Numbered from the stretch's first letter, positions 11,859 to 24,606 are shown. The stretch: 64,000 bases of DNA from Eucommia ulmoides (GCA_016647705.1 CM028335.1:13475905-13539904), one strand, 5' to 3'. Translations and numbers: made by a program. The notes: generated from the letters alone by a model not told the origin.

Positions 11859-13046
11859 TTTGGCAAGAAGACAGTACACTCACCTGGTTATTTGCTCCGC
11901 AAAACTTTCACTGATGACACTCTACCGAGACTCCTGTGCCTGCGAACCTGTTCCGAATCGTCCGTCGGCCACGAGATAGATTTTTTTGAATTTTATTGGG
12001 GTTATTTATGTAATTTTTTTTTCTTTTCCCTGTTTCTGCTTCAGTTTGCATTCCCACCGCCGCCTACACCAGCTCCAATCATGCCACAGGACCGACGACC
12101 ACTGCCGACGATGACACACGCACACAGCGGCCCACTGTTGATGCACCCAACTCACACCACTGCCACCACCACTACTGTTGATTGACAACCGACCAGACCC
12201 ACACACATACACACACCAAAATAGATGGAAGAACACACACACTTGCTGTCTGACCAGACGATACCCATATGCACACGACGTTGTCGAACTAGACAGAACA
12301 CATACCCACACAACCTTATCTGAACCCTACACACACACACACAGAAGCACACGCCCCCCCCACCTGTTTTAAACACACACCCAGAAACAGAGCACACACA
12401 TAACCTGCCGTCGGACAAGACAAATGAACGGCACACACACACATCCCGCCAAATAGGACAATGATCAGCACCGAAACACACATCACGCTGAAGAACCCAC
12501 CATCACCGACGATCACGAACATCCGACGACCCTCCTCCTCCGGTTTTCTCTCTAGATTTTCTGAATCTTTTATTCTTCTTTGAGATTTTGGTGATCATTA
12601 CATGCATGAACAAATGTTTATATGCATGTAATTAGTGGTCTAAGTATTGAGCTCTTCCTGCCACGTCGCTTGCTTCTCTCTCTCTTTCCGGCCGGCTGTG
12701 TTCACGATCACACACACATATGTGCACACACAGACACACACATATATATAATTAAAATAAACTTTTGTTAAATTACTCTTTCTTCCCCCTAATTTCTTAA
12801 AATCTTCATTTTAATCCAAGTCCACTTTTAAGAATTTCTTAAATTGCAATTCCACCCCTAAAAGTTTTAATTAAAAGTTAAATGTCAATTTACCTCCCAA
12901 AGTTTGGATTTAATGTTTTCTAAATTTGCGAATTGACTCTTACCTTTTTAATTTGAATTTTTAATTGACCAAATTTCACCCCGAATTTTCCCAGTTACTC
13001 TAAAGTGCAACTAAAATAACGTACATGCTACGATTGAGGTCTTACA
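10556..13046 (-). repeat. 5' LTR of the Tekay-type chromovirus
   Basis: 2491 bp, co-linear with 3901-6461. TG...CA ends; ACAGG target copy at 13047-13051. A TATA-like TATAAAATGG is at 11780-11789 on the minus strand. Directly upstream of it, in the direction of transcription, is a pure TA tract of about 60 bp (11791-11852), whereas the 3' LTR has only about 12 bp there. Confidence 0.88.
11791..11852. repeat. (TA)n microsatellite beside the LTR TATA box
   Basis: About 30 uninterrupted TA units next to the putative LTR promoter. The other LTR has a short TA run at about 5173-5184. Confidence 0.9.
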
Positions 13047-16000
13047 ACAGGCTCCACGTAGACCCATACCATTCTCCAGTTAGGTAAAAGAGGAGCAAGT
13101 TCCATCCTGAGTGCTAGAAAATCTTTGAAGAAGAAATGTAAAAATTGATTAAGTCTGGCATTGTGGAGGAGGTGACATTCCTAAACTGGTTGTATAATGT
13201 CGTGCTCGCTCCTAAGGCCGGAGGAAAATGAGGCTCTACTCGAATTTGAGGACCTCAACAAAGCCTGTCTCAAAGACTTCTTTCTTCTGCCGAAGATTAA
13301 TCTAATTATCGATGCAACGATAGGTCACAAACTTCTCAGTTTCTTGGACGCTTATGCCAGCTACAACCAGATTCCCCTGTTCCCCCTAACAAGAGCAAAA
13401 TGTCCTTAATTATAGACAGGTGAACATATTTCTATAAGGTGATGCCCTTTGCCCTGCGCAACGCCAGAGTCACCTACACACAGGTTGGTCAACAAAATGT
13501 TCAAGGAGGAGATCAGTAAAACTATGGAAGTCTACATCGATGATATACTAATGAAGAGCTCGAGAGCTCCTGATTACCTAACGCACCTACAGAAATGTTT
13601 CAACACGCTGATGTCCTACCATATGAAGCTTAACCCTACAATGTGTATCTTCGGTGTGTCTCTTGGGAAGTTCCTTGGAAATATGGTCTCTTGAAGAGAT
13701 CTTGATCACCTAGTGCACCTCCAAAAATGTTTCGACACGCTGAGGGACCACCATATGAAGCTCAACCCTACCAAGTGCATCTTCGGCATTTCTACCGATA
13801 AGTTCCTTGGATATATGTTCTCTCAGCGAAAAATTGATGCCAACCCTAACCAGATCATTACTATACTCAACATGTCCCCGTCCAACTCAAATAAGAAAGT
13901 CTAAATACTGATTGGAAGGCTTGGAGCTTTGAATCAGTTCATCTCTAAATCTTCAGAGTGGTGTCTGCCCTTTTTCAAGGTGCTCTGCGGGAACAAAGAC
14001 TTCACCTGGATAATGAACATGAAATTGTATTTTGTGATCTGAAGCACTACCTCTCCTTAACTCTCCTACTCAGTACCTCGAATGGGGGAATAAGTTATAC
14101 TTATATGTTTTTGCTTTCTCAACTGCGATAAGCGCAGCCTTGGTGAGAGAAGAGAACGGTGTTTAGAGCCTGGTGTACTACTCTAACAAAGTCATCTTGG
14201 ACACTGAGACAAGAAACTCAAGGTTCGAGAAGTTAGCTTATGCCATGCTCATAACGTGTAAAGCAGATTCTGCACTCTCATGACGTCTCAAGAAGGCTGA
14301 TGAAGTACAACTTTGAATTGGGACAGTTTCATATAGAATATCGGTCGAGAACAACCATAAAAGGCCATGTCCTAGCCAATTTTATTGGACAATTCACCTT
14401 CTTAGACGAACAAGATCCATAAGCAAATCACCATGGAACCTCGTCTCTGGGGGACCCGGGGACTTCCTTTAGCCTTTGTGATTTTGGATCAATAGCATGG
14501 CAGCTCTACATGGATAGATAATCTAATATGAGCAGATGTAGGGCAAAGATGATTCTGGTGGCCCTAGATAAAGAAGTTATTGAATATGCTCTCAGGTTCG
14601 GATTTAGGGCTATGAACAACGAGGCTGAATACGAAGCCTTGCTCACTGGTCTTCGCCTGGTGGGATATTTCAATGTATAAGCTTTCTTGGTCTTTTGTGA
14701 CTCACAACTCGCGGTCGACCAGGTGAATGACGATTACATGGCTAAAGACTTGAGCATGTCGGCATACTTGGAGAAGGTGAGGGCACTTATAGAAAATTTT
14801 GAAAAAATCCAAGTGTCTCAAATCCCCTAGGAAAATAACAGGCATGCTAACGCACTGGCAAACCTCTCCTCGATGGTGGAATGAACTCTAAAAAGAAGCA
14901 TCCTTGTGGAATACCTTGATGTTGCGAGTATTTCATCCTCGGATATAGTGTCTGCCATTTGCGAACTCACTAATTAATTGACCTGGATGGACCCAATCAA
15001 GCAATACCTAGAGTACGGCACCCTGCCAGGGGACCATATGAAGGCTAGGAGGATATGCAACCAGTCAGAAAAGTAAACCTTCAATGAATGATTACTGTAT
15101 CGAAGATCATTCTCGGGTACCTATTTTCAATGTCTCCATCTAGAGGAGGCGAAGTATGTCCTAAGTGAGACTCACGAAGGACTTTGCGACAACCATTTGG
15201 GGGAAAAGTACCTCGCCAGGGATACTTCTAGCCTAAAATGCATGAATACGTCGTGGAATTTGTTAATAAATACAACAAGTGTTATAGATTTACACCGCAT
15301 CCTCATGCTCCTTCTACCGTGCTGGTTTTGATGACTAGCCTGTGGCCTTTTGCCTAGTGGGCCGTTAACCTGCTTTGACCTTTCTCTCAGGGAACCGGTT
15401 GGATAAAATTCCTGGTAGTTGCTATTGACTATTTCACGAAGTGGGTCAAGACTGAGCCTCTAGCTTGAATCATCAAGGAAAAAATTTGTGACTTTGCGTG
15501 GAAGAGCATAGTTTGTCTTTTCGGGGTCTCGAGAGTGATTGTGTCCGATATCGGCACTTAGTTTGACAACTCCCTATTCATCACCTTCTATATAGAGTTG
15601 GGGATCAAAACAAACTTTGCCTCCCCCGGACATCCTCAATAAAATGTCTAGGTAGAGGTCACAAACAGAACAATCTTAGACGGATTAAATATAAGACTTG
15701 ATAAGTTAAAGGGTTGGTGGGTGGAAGATGTCTACCCCGTCATTTGGGCATATCACACAACTCCAAGAACTCCTACCAGGGAGAAAACTTTTGTGATGAC
15801 CTTCGGTTCTAAGGCTGTCATTCCAGCAGAAATCAGCGTGCAGACAATTAGAATTGCCAGGACCTTCGATCAAGCCAAAAATAAGATGACACTGTTATTA
15901 AACCTTGATTCCCTCAAAGAACGAATGGAACAAGCCCGTGTCTGGCAAGCTGCTTACCAGTAGAGGGTGGTCAGGTACTACAACAGACAAGGTTGCCCTC

Positions 16001-16094
16001 ACTTCTTTGACGTCGGCAACCTTGTTCTCAGAAAGGTCACCCTGGCCAACAAAGAACAAGATGCCGGAAAGCTGTCCCTCACCTGGGAAGGGCC
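13047..16094 (+). pseudogene. Tat element RT, RNase H, second RNase H and integrase (fossil)
   Basis: Continuation of Tat pol. RT is at about 13.1-13.9 kb (NVVLAPK-like start, VYIDDILMKS as the YxDD-type box at about 13531, HLQKCFDTL, KCIFGISTDKFLG). RNase H is at about 13.9-14.4 kb (YYSNKVILDTETRNSRFEKL). A second, archaeal-type RNase H is at about 14.45-14.9 kb (LYMDR, MNNEAEYEALLTGLRL, VFCDSQLAVDQVN). Integrase is at about 15.0-16.09 kb (WIKFLVVAIDYFTKWV-like core, VEDVYPVIWAYHTTPRTPT, LTWEGP-like end). The double RNase H is the hallmark of the Tat clade. The segment is cut at 16094 by the Athila-like insertion. Many breaks. Confidence 0.83.
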
Positions 16095-17389
16095 TGATTG
16101 CACCTCATTTTGTGCAATATAATATCGCTAAACTAAGTTTTGTTAATCTTCTAAATAAATTAAATTATTAGAAATTAAGTTATTTAAGTTGTTTTTATAG
16201 GTTTTTGAAAGTGTGTTAAATTGGAGCAAAACAGATGAAAAACGAACATTAATATATTTTCAAAATATGAATAGTATCCGCATACAAAGTGAACAGTAAC
16301 CATGCATGGATGAATAGTACCGGTGCATGCATGTGAACAATCCACTCATGATTTCCACCGAATCTGCGCAACATCTTTTGACCTTGCTCCCTACTTTTTA
16401 TTTTTTCTTTCCTTTTTTCCCCCTTTGTCTTTTCTTTACCACCATATGTGGGTTGACAATAAAAACCCACCAAGTGGGTTTCTCTCATGGGAATTATAAG
16501 ATCTTTGAGAGCTCATTATTTTGGGAGGCTCTATGTACATAGTTTACGGTCATTTCTGCAGATTTCATATATCTTTTTCTTCTTTTATTTCTCTTTATTT
16601 CTTCACCAAATCTTGAAGGTAAAAGGCCAAGATCATAAGGAATAAAGTGGTAATGATGTTTTCGAAAGTTGTATCCGAGAAAACATCATTCTAAATGACG
16701 ATGTACGACTAAACCTCCTTCTACTGGGTTAGGATTTTGGTGAGGTATTTTTGATATTATGTAATATTGTATTTATCTATATCATTGATGGATTTTGTAT
16801 AACAATTATGAGACAAGAATCTCATTCTTACCTTTATATTATTGTGATTTGATTTATTGTTAAATGTTTATGTAGAGATTTTGGTGTAGATCCAATTACT
16901 AGTAGAACATTAAATCTTATACCTATGGTCTAGATTTAATGGTCATACAATAGTTTTCTTGGGGAATGATTATTGGTCTAGATGATTTATGCCTTGATTT
17001 TAATTCACCTTAGATTAATGAGATTAGTGTAGTGTACAAATTAAATACTGAAGATAGATCATGTTGAAAAATAACAATCCATATATTTTTGAGCAGTTCC
17101 GGTTTGTAGTTGGAAATACTCGGTTACACAAATTCGATATGAATAGAGAATTCAAGAACAATTTAATACTCAAAATACTAAATCCACAATCTCTAACCTG
17201 GTATTCTATTTTATTTTGTTTATAGATTTAGTTTTATTTTTCTTTTATTAAAAAACCAAAAAATCAAATCTCGTTCTCGTCAAGGAAGAAAAATAATCAA
17301 AACTGATCTCTATGGTTCGACACCTGCACTTAAACACACTATACTTCGATATTTTTCACTTACATAAGGGTTTTATTTTTTAGTAATTA
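16095..17389 (+). repeat. First LTR of the tandem Athila-like element
   Basis: About 1.3 kb, co-linear with 20243-21518: shared starts TGATYGCACC, shared middle GTGAATAGTACCGGTGCATG-like text and shared end just before the primer site. Its first two bases differ from the TGTG start of the second copy. It may serve as the promoter of the first unit; TATA-like AATTATAAG lies near 16491. Confidence 0.78.
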
Positions 17390-17394
17390 AATTT

Positions 17395-17412
17395 TGGCAC
17401 CATTGCCAGGGA
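17395..17412 (+). other. Primer-binding site, Asp-tRNA type (first copy)
   Basis: TGGCACCATTGCCAGGGA resembles the complement of the plant Asp-tRNA 3' end (TGGCGCCGTTGCCGGGGA), with a few differences. Asp-tRNA priming is typical of Athila-like elements. Confidence 0.75.
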
Positions 17413-17579
17413 TCGGCATCGCTAATTATTGATTTTTGTTATTATTTTCTTTCTCCACACTTATATTTTCATCTATTTTCTTTCTTGAGTTTATTTTCAT
17501 AGGTTAACTAAGATCCAATCTTTCAGTTCAGATATTCAAGTAAGGATTCAGGTTATTCAATCAATTATTTTTTTTTTAA

Positions 17580-18710
17580 AAGAAAGAATATATATATATA
17601 TATATATATATATAATTGGGACTTGAACATATGGATTTTGACCCTAAGATAATAGTCACTTTACTTGTGGAACTTATATATTCTAAACTCTCAAGACCAC
17701 AACCCGATCCATACTCATGTACTGTATATCAAAATCCAAACCATCTCATTAATCAATGTTCTTAAAATTGCCAAATTCCCACATATACCTATAAGAATGT
17801 TTATCCTGATCCATGTTATCCACCGTTAGAGTATAATAATTATGCAAACAATTATAGATGAGATCAATAATATTATAGTGAGCCTTTAGTGTCGTACTTT
17901 TATGATCAGTCCTATTATCAACCCCAATGCCAACTACCGTTTTTCTTACCAGCCAGGAAATCTGAACCCATCGTAATGCAACAATTTCTAACACTCTTAG
18001 AAGAGCAACGCCAATACCTAGCAGAGACTAGCTAAGCTTTAGCAGAGCAATGCCAAACCTTAGTAGAAAACCACCAATCCTTAGCAGAGCAAGACCAAAT
18101 CTCAGAAAGGCAAAACCAAATCTTAAAAAGGCGAGCTCAATCCTTAAAAAATCAATCTGAAGAGATAGACTGGGAAGAAACCCTATTTAGGTGAATCATT
18201 GAAGTAGTAAAAAGGAAAATTGAAAAAAATGGTCTAGAGATTGACATTCGAGTAGGTGCTTAGGAGAATGGTCTAGAGTATGAAAGTGAATTTGGAGAGT
18301 CATAAAAAGGACCACAACAGAGCAAAACTAGTAAAGAACCCAAATGATATTATCCTGAGCTTGAGCCATTTTGGGCTCAACCATCACCAGTTAGTGAGAC
18401 AGAGAAGGAAGTGGGATACATGAGTGATGGTGGGCAGGTGAGCGTAGAAGTCGAAAATACGTACGTGGATGAGGTTAGGGTAGAAAATTATATGGAAGAT
18501 AAGATCCAACCACCAGTGACACATCCAGGTAATATTCCTTTAATTGAAACATCCATTATACCCGTGACACCACATCCTAAAATAAAGATATATATTTTTT
18601 ATGCGGTGGATCAACCGTTAACACTGATTCCAGATGATTCTTGTCATATTCAATGGGTTGACAAAATTCAACTTCTATTGGGGGTCTTGATAAAATGACC
18701 ACTAATAAAG
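17580..18710 (+). pseudogene. Gag-like coiled-coil region, first body (fossil)
   Basis: Frames across this stretch match the second body at 21.75-22.85 kb. They run through a zinc-knuckle-like piece (YQNPNHL..QC), a Tyr/Pro-rich part, a Gln/Glu-rich repeat (LAEQ-type heptads, about 18000-18130) and an acidic tail ending WVDKIQLLLGVLIK. This looks like the C-terminal part of an Athila gag rather than a host protein. Broken. Confidence 0.55.
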
Positions 18711-19377
18711 TCCCACAAAAAAGAAATGAGATTTGATCCAGGAAAGAAACTTAGAAACTTTAGTGTTGTCTGCTACTTATATCTCATCGACTAGAGAGTA
18801 ACTCAACAGAAGGTGAGAAAAGGGTTACTCCACTATGAATAGGGGGTTAAGACACTAATTGTCTGGTTGAAGACTTTAAATTTAGCACTGAGTGAGAGAC
18901 AACCCACTATTGTTTTAAATTTCTAATTTTAGTGTTTATTTTTATATTTTATTTGATGAGTTTTCCTTGAGTGTTTTGTAAGACAGGTTTATGAGCAATC
19001 TACACCGACTCAGTCCGAATATGCAAATTCGTTATGTCAGGTTGTATCTCTTCTTGGCAAATTAATTTCGTAATTTTCTCATTGAGGACAATGCGAGGTT
19101 TAGGTTGGAGGAGGGGTTAAATTTTTGTATTCTTTCTAATATTTTATTTTGCACTTATTTTGTTTAATCTATCCTATGATAACATGTTTGTCGGGTACAA
19201 ACTTGAGTTTTCTAAAATAATCATTAGAACTTAGGACTAATTTTTAAAAATATTTTATTTTTCAACCTTTACATGCATGTTAACTTTCTCTTATTTTAAT
19301 TTTAGTACATGAGCTGGTTTACTGAATTTTGGCATGAAAATAACCTACTCTTCAAGTTTAAATGTATAAGTAAAAAA

Positions 19378-19379
<2 letters not shown>

Positions 19380-19448
<69 letters not shown>
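19380..19448. repeat. (TAA)n microsatellite
   Basis: About 23 units of TAA/ATA in the first body. The second body has only a few units at about 23495-23525. Confidence 0.9.
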
Positions 19449-19449
<1 letters not shown>

Positions 19450-20242
19450 ATTTGTGATAATAATAATAATGATTTTTCATTAAGTAATCGAGTCTCTTGC
19501 CTCAGTAAGCTTGAGTGTTCGCGTAAAATAGGGGATGTGATTTGTTAACGTGATAAGTGGCTCGTTAACTTCAAAACCTAAGTTGTTCGAGTTATTAAGC
19601 TTGAAAGGTGCCTTAACACCTAATGCCCCGAGCCAACAGGATTGGGATTATTGGCCCAACAATTGCTACACGGACATCTTAGAAAGTCCAATAGGGTTAA
19701 CATTGTACATGTCACTTATTTAAAGAAAATTATTTATTTATATTGCATAAAAATTAAAAAAATATAAATAAAATAAATAAAAAGAAAAAAAAAGCTGATA
19801 TAGACAAATATATTTTTATTTTGGGGGTAAAGATTGTTTGAATTGTTTAAAACCAGTTGACTAGTGACATGTACTAAATTCATTATAAATGAGAGTTACA
19901 TGTATGTTGTGGGTGAAAAAATGGATATTGCTATAAATCATGTGCTATGAGATGAATGACTGTTTCAGTAACTTTTGTATGATCTCGATTTGATATGTTA
20001 GCACTGGACTAGATTGATAAATATTTTGTGAGGAATAAAATTGATAATAAGAAATTTGGGATGTTTGTGGGTAGCATCACTGTAAACCCTCATGAGACTA
20101 TAATCGTCCACTAGGGGTGACCAAGGTGTTTAAAGACTTGTTCTATACGCTAAATGCAATCGTGTTCCCTCCTAAAGTGACTTTTCATTTAATTTATAGA
20201 TTTAGTTTTTGCTCGAGGACTAGCAAAATTTAGGCTTGGGGG

Positions 20243-21518
20243 TGTGATCGCACCGCATTTTGTGTGATCTAATACTACTGAACTAAATTTTGTTAATTTT
20301 TTGAATAAATTAAATTATTGGAAATTAAGTTATTTTATTTGTTTTTATAAATTTTTGAAATTGGGACAAAAGTGCGTTAAATTGGAGCAAAACGGATGAA
20401 AAACGAACAAGCATGGGTGTTAATATATTTTCAAAATGTGAATAGTATCCGTATACAAAGTGAATAGTAACCATGCATGGATGAATAGTACCGGTGCATG
20501 CTTGTGAACAGTGCGCCCACATATTCCATCGAATTTGCACAATATTTTTTGACCTTGCTCCCTACTTTATATTTTTTTCCCTTTTGTATTTTCTTTACCA
20601 CCTTATGTGGGTTGACAAGAAAAACCCACCAAGTAGGTTCCTCTCATGGGCAATATAAGAGCTTTGAGAGCTTATTCTCTTGGAAGGCTCCATGTACATA
20701 GTTTAGGGCCATTTTTGCAGATTTCATGTATCTTTTTCTTCTTTTATTTATTTTTATTTCTTTACTAAATCTTGAGGGTAGGAGTCTAAGATTATAAGGA
20801 ATAAAGTGGTAATGATGTTTTTGAAAGTCGTACCCAAGAAAACGTCATTCCAAATGGCGATGTACGGCTAAACCTCCTTCTACCAGGTTAGAATTGTGCT
20901 GAGGTATTTTTGATATTATGTAATATTGTATTTATCTATATGATTGATGAATTTTGTGTAACAATTGTGTGACAAGAGTCTTGTTCTTACCTTGGTATTA
21001 TTGTGATTGGATTTACTGTCAAAATGTTCTAGTAGAACATTAGATCTTGTACCTGTAGTCTAGATCTAATGGTCACGTAATAGTTTTCTTGGGATTGATT
21101 ATTGGTCTGGATGGTTTATACCTAGATTTTAATTCACCTTAGATTAGTGTAGTGTAGAAATTAAATACTGAAGATAGATCATGTCGGAGAATAACAATCC
21201 ATTTATTTCTGAGTAATTCCGGCTTATAGTGGGGAACACTCGTTTACATAAATCCGATTTGAATTACAAGAAAAATATAATACTCAAAATACTAAATCTA
21301 CAATCTCTAACTCGTATTCTATTTCATTTTGTTTATAGATTTAGTTTTATTTTTCTTTTATTAAAAAATCGAAAAATCAAATCTCGTTCTCGTCAAGGAA
21401 GAAAAATAATAAAAAATCCATAGTTACAAGACCGATCCTTATTGTTTGACACCTATACTTAAACATACTATACTACAATATTTTGCACTTAAATAAGGGT
21501 ATTATTTTTGATCAATCA
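20243..21518 (+). repeat. Second (central) LTR of the tandem Athila-like element
   Basis: 1276 bp with TG...CA ends (TGTGATCGCACC ... ATCAATCA). It is preceded by TTTGCTCGAGGACTAGC and the polypurine tract of the first body, and followed by an Asp-type primer site. It therefore acts as the 3' LTR of the first unit and the 5' LTR of the second. Confidence 0.8.
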
Positions 21519-21523
21519 AATTT

Positions 21524-21541
21524 TGGCGCTGTTGCTGGGGA
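21524..21541 (+). other. Primer-binding site, Asp-tRNA type (second copy)
   Basis: TGGCGCTGTTGCTGGGGA differs at two positions from the expected TGGCGCCGTTGCCGGGGA. It lies five bases after the LTR end. Confidence 0.78.
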
Positions 21542-22129
21542 CTAGCATCGCTAATTATTGATTTCTGTTATTATTTTTCTTTCTTCACATGTATATTTTC
21601 ATCTATTTTCTTTCTTGAGTTTATTTTCACAGGTTAACTAAGATCTAATCTTTCAGTTTAGATCTTTAAGCAAGGATTTATGTTATTTTGTCAATTTTTT
21701 GTTTTTTAAAAAAAGAAAGAAAAATTAATATATATATATATATATATAATGGGACTTAGGTATATGGATTTTGACCCTAACATAATAGTCGCTTTACTTG
21801 CAGAACTTATATATTCTAAACTCTCAAGATCGCAACCCAATTCATACTCATGTACTGTATATCAAAATCCAAACCATCTTACCAATCAATGTCCTTATAA
21901 TTGCTAAATTCCCACATGTCCCTATAAGAATATTTATCCCGATCTATATTATTCGCCGCTAGAGTATAATCATTATGCAAACAATTATAGATGGGATCAA
22001 CAATATTATAGTGAGTCTTCAGGGTCGTAGTTTTATGATTAGTCCTATTATCAACCTTAATTCCAACCACCGTTTCCCTTACCAACTAGGAATTTTGAAC
22101 TCACCATAACACAACAAATTCTAATACTC

Positions 22130-22432
22130 TTGGAAGAGCAATGCCAGTCCCTAGCAGAGACTAGCCAAGCCTTAGCAGAGAAATGCCAAACCTCAACAAA
22201 AAATCACCAATCCTTAGCAGAGCAAGGCCAAATCTTAGAAAGGCAAAACCAAATCTTAGAAAGGCGAGCTCGATCCTTAAAAAAAAATCAATCTGAAGAG
22301 ATATACTTGGAAGAAACCCTAGTCAGGCGAATCATTGAAGTAGGAAAAAGGGAAATTGCAAAAAATGGTCTTGAGATATACATTCGGGTAGGTGATGAGG
22401 AGAGTGGTCTAGAGCCTGAAAGTGAATTTTGA
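22130..22432 (+). pseudogene. Gag-like coiled-coil ORF, second body (fossil)
   Basis: An open stretch of 100 codons begins MEEQCQSLAETSQALAEK and continues in seven-residue steps (SLAEQGQILERQNQILERR), a clear coiled coil. An acidic C-terminus follows (EESGLEPESEF). It matches the first body at about 18000-18300. In Athila-type gag the C-terminus also carries such helices, so I read it as a gag remnant. Flanking frames belong to the same former protein but are interrupted. Confidence 0.6.
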
Positions 22433-22845
22433 GAGTTGTCAAAAGGACCACAACTGCGCAAAACTAGTGACGAACCCAAACGATATGATCCTGAGCTTGA
22501 GCCATTTTGGGCTCAACTATCACCGATTAGTGAGGCGAAGAAGGAAGTGGGATACAAGAGTGATGGTAGGCAGGTGAGCATAGAAGTCGAAAATACGTAC
22601 GTAGAAGAGGTTAGGGTAGAGAATTACAAGGAAGATGAGATCCAACCACTAGTGACACATCCAGGTAATCTTCCTTTAATTGAAACTTCCATTATACCCA
22701 TGACACCGCATCCTAAAATCAAGATATTTTTTTTTTGATGTGGTGGATCAACTGTCAACATTGATTCCAGATGATTCTTGTTATATTCAATGGGTTGACG
22801 AAACTCAGTTTCTATTGGGGGTCTTGATAAAACGACCACAAAAAA

Positions 22846-24003
22846 GAAATGGGATTTGATGCAGGAAAAAAGTTGAGAAACTTGAGTGTTGTCCGCTACT
22901 CATCTCTCATCGACTGGAGAGTAACTCAACAGAAGGTGAGAAACGGGTTACTCCACTACGGATAGGGGGTTAAGACACTCATTGTCTGGCTGAAGACAAT
23001 AATTTTTTTTGTTGAGTGAGAGACAACCCACTGTTGTTTTAAATTTCTAATTTTAGTTTTGATAAGTTTTCCTTGAGTGTTTTGTAAGACAGGTTTTTGA
23101 GTAATCTACACTGACTCGGTCTGAATATGGAAATTCATTCTGTTAGGTTGTATATCTTCTTGGTAAATTAATATCGTAATTTTATCATTGAGGACAATGC
23201 GAGGTTTAGATTTGGGGGGTGGTAAATTCTCGTATTCCTTCTGATATTTTATTCCAAACTTAATTTTGTCAATCTATCATATGATAACACGTTTTTCGGG
23301 TACAAACTTGAGTTTGCTAAAATAATCATTGGAACATATGACTGATTTTTAAAACTATTTTATTTTTCAACCCTTACATGCATGCTAACTTTATTTTATT
23401 TTAAGTTTAGTTCATGAGCTGATTTTATGAATTTTGGAATGAAAATAACCTATCACTCAAGTTTAAATATATATGTAAAAAAGAAAAAAGTTATTATAAT
23501 AATAATACATTTGTGATAATAATAATGACTTTTTTGTCTAAATTATGAACTTTAGCTGAGTAACTGGGCCTTTTGGCTTAGTAAGCTTTGATTGTTCGCG
23601 TCGAAATGAAGAAGCGATTTGTTAAGACGATAAGTGGCTCGTTAACTTCGAAGCCTATGTTGTTTGAGCTGTTAAGCTTGAAGGGTGTCTTAACACCTAA
23701 TGTCTCGAGTCAACTGGATTGGGATCATTGCCCAAACACTCGCTACAGAGACATCTTAAAAAGTCCCGTGGGATTAACATTGCACATGTCACTTATTTAA
23801 AGAAAATTATTTATTTTTATTTAATAAAGAATTAAGGAAAAGTAAATAAAAAGAAATAAAAAGAAATGGAATTTGATCCTGGAGAGACGCTGAGAAACTT
23901 GAGTGTTGTCAACTATTCATTTCTCATCCACTGGAGAGTAACTCAGTAGAAGGTAAGAAACGGGTTGCTTCACTACAAATAGGGGGTTAAGAAACTCATC
24001 GTC
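22846..24003 (+). repeat. Body segment repeated at the right end of the tandem element
   Basis: About 150 bp at 22846-23000 (from AAAGAAATGGGATTTGATG through GAGTAACTCAACAGAAGG) recur at 23866-24003. The second copy begins at an A-rich AAAAAGAAATG tract, in place of the sequence that follows this tract in the first body (about 19780 onward). The element ends here and Tat sequence resumes. Confidence 0.7.
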
Positions 24004-24600
24004 TAAAGGAGAAGGTACTCCTTCATGGACTAAATTGAAATAACCTGAAAGGGTTCGGGAATAAACCTGACTATGAAGAACTCACCGATGACCTATCGTG
24101 GGAGACTACCATCGAGTTGCGCCCCTGCAAACTAAGAAGACCAAGCACCCTAAGAAACCATCCTACTAAGTCCGCGACATGATTTTCTTACAATTAACTC
24201 ATGTCCCAGACCTGAGGGCTAGTGTTTATGGTCCTGGGCAGAGATGAAAAGTTTTTTCAAAATTTTCAAAAGTTTATAACTCCGAAAACAATACCAAGCA
24301 GAAAGTGACTTGGGCAAAAATGTTAGGATGGAAGAATAGACTCTGAAACACCATTTTTGTGTCACTCAAAATCTCACACGTTCGGGCACAAAAAAATAAG
24401 AATATTTAAAAAGTGACTTGTATTGATATGTTCAAGAGATGTACAAAAGTGGGGGGGGTCATCAACCCATTACAAGTTGATAAAAAGAGAGGATCATCTG
24501 CCCATTACAAAAAGATGAGGTTTTCCACCCATTACAAGTTGACAAAAAGAGTAAGTGAAAAAGAGTCTATGGAATCCTAAGTACTGAAGAAGTAATGGCC
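24004..24600 (+). other. Tat element 3' non-coding region
   Basis: It starts with the end of the integrase frame (residues EGTPSW) and continues as non-coding DNA with a G run at about 24451-24458 and a short repeated AAGTTGA-AAAAGA motif at 24470-24560. No gene seen. It links integrase to the antisense ORF, as in other Tat-type elements. Confidence 0.6.
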
Positions 24601-24606
24601 CATAAC

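Larger units (their letters stand above)
3901..13046 (-). mobile_element. Tekay/Del-type Ty3/gypsy chromovirus with 2.5-kb LTRs
   Basis: The element is 9146 bp and lies in minus orientation. It is bounded by TG...CA LTRs (3901-6461 and 10556-13046) and a perfect 5-bp target duplication ACAGG (3896-3900, 13047-13051). The primer-binding site is initiator-Met type (10539-10551). The internal part carries, in minus order, protease, RT, RNase H, integrase and a C-terminal chromodomain, which defines chromoviruses. The very long LTRs and the Met primer fit the Tekay/Del lineage. A purine-rich tract borders the 3' LTR at about 6462-6480. By eye the LTRs differ at about 5% of sites over their first ~300 bp, so the insertion is moderately old (order of a few million years at usual plant rates). 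No gag domain was recognised in its internal part. It is broken, with many breaks. Confidence 0.88.
16095..24003 (+). mobile_element. Athila-like element in tandem: LTR-body-LTR-body, non-autonomous
   Basis: Two LTR copies (16095-17389 and 20243-21518) are each followed by an Asp-tRNA-type primer site and a co-linear body. The second body ends at 24003 without a third LTR. Bodies show Athila-type landmarks: a zinc-knuckle-like stretch, a coiled-coil ORF, a GAGAGACAACCCA motif (compare GGGAGGCAACCCA in Athila), CATTGAGGACAATGCG, and a polypurine tract GGCTTGGGGG before the second LTR. No RT or integrase was found, so it is a non-autonomous derivative. It interrupts the integrase end of the Tat element, which resumes just after 24003 (residues EGTPSW). 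No target duplication can be shown. Broken. The copies differ at a good fraction of sites, so the tandem is old. Confidence 0.75.

Noticed and set aside
11892-12522. Several overlapping open frames in the 5' LTR
   Set aside because: Same CA-repeat origin as in the 3' LTR; no domain and different frame lengths between LTR copies.
19380-19448. Possible CRISPR-like or satellite array from the TAA run
   Set aside because: A simple trinucleotide microsatellite with no spacers.
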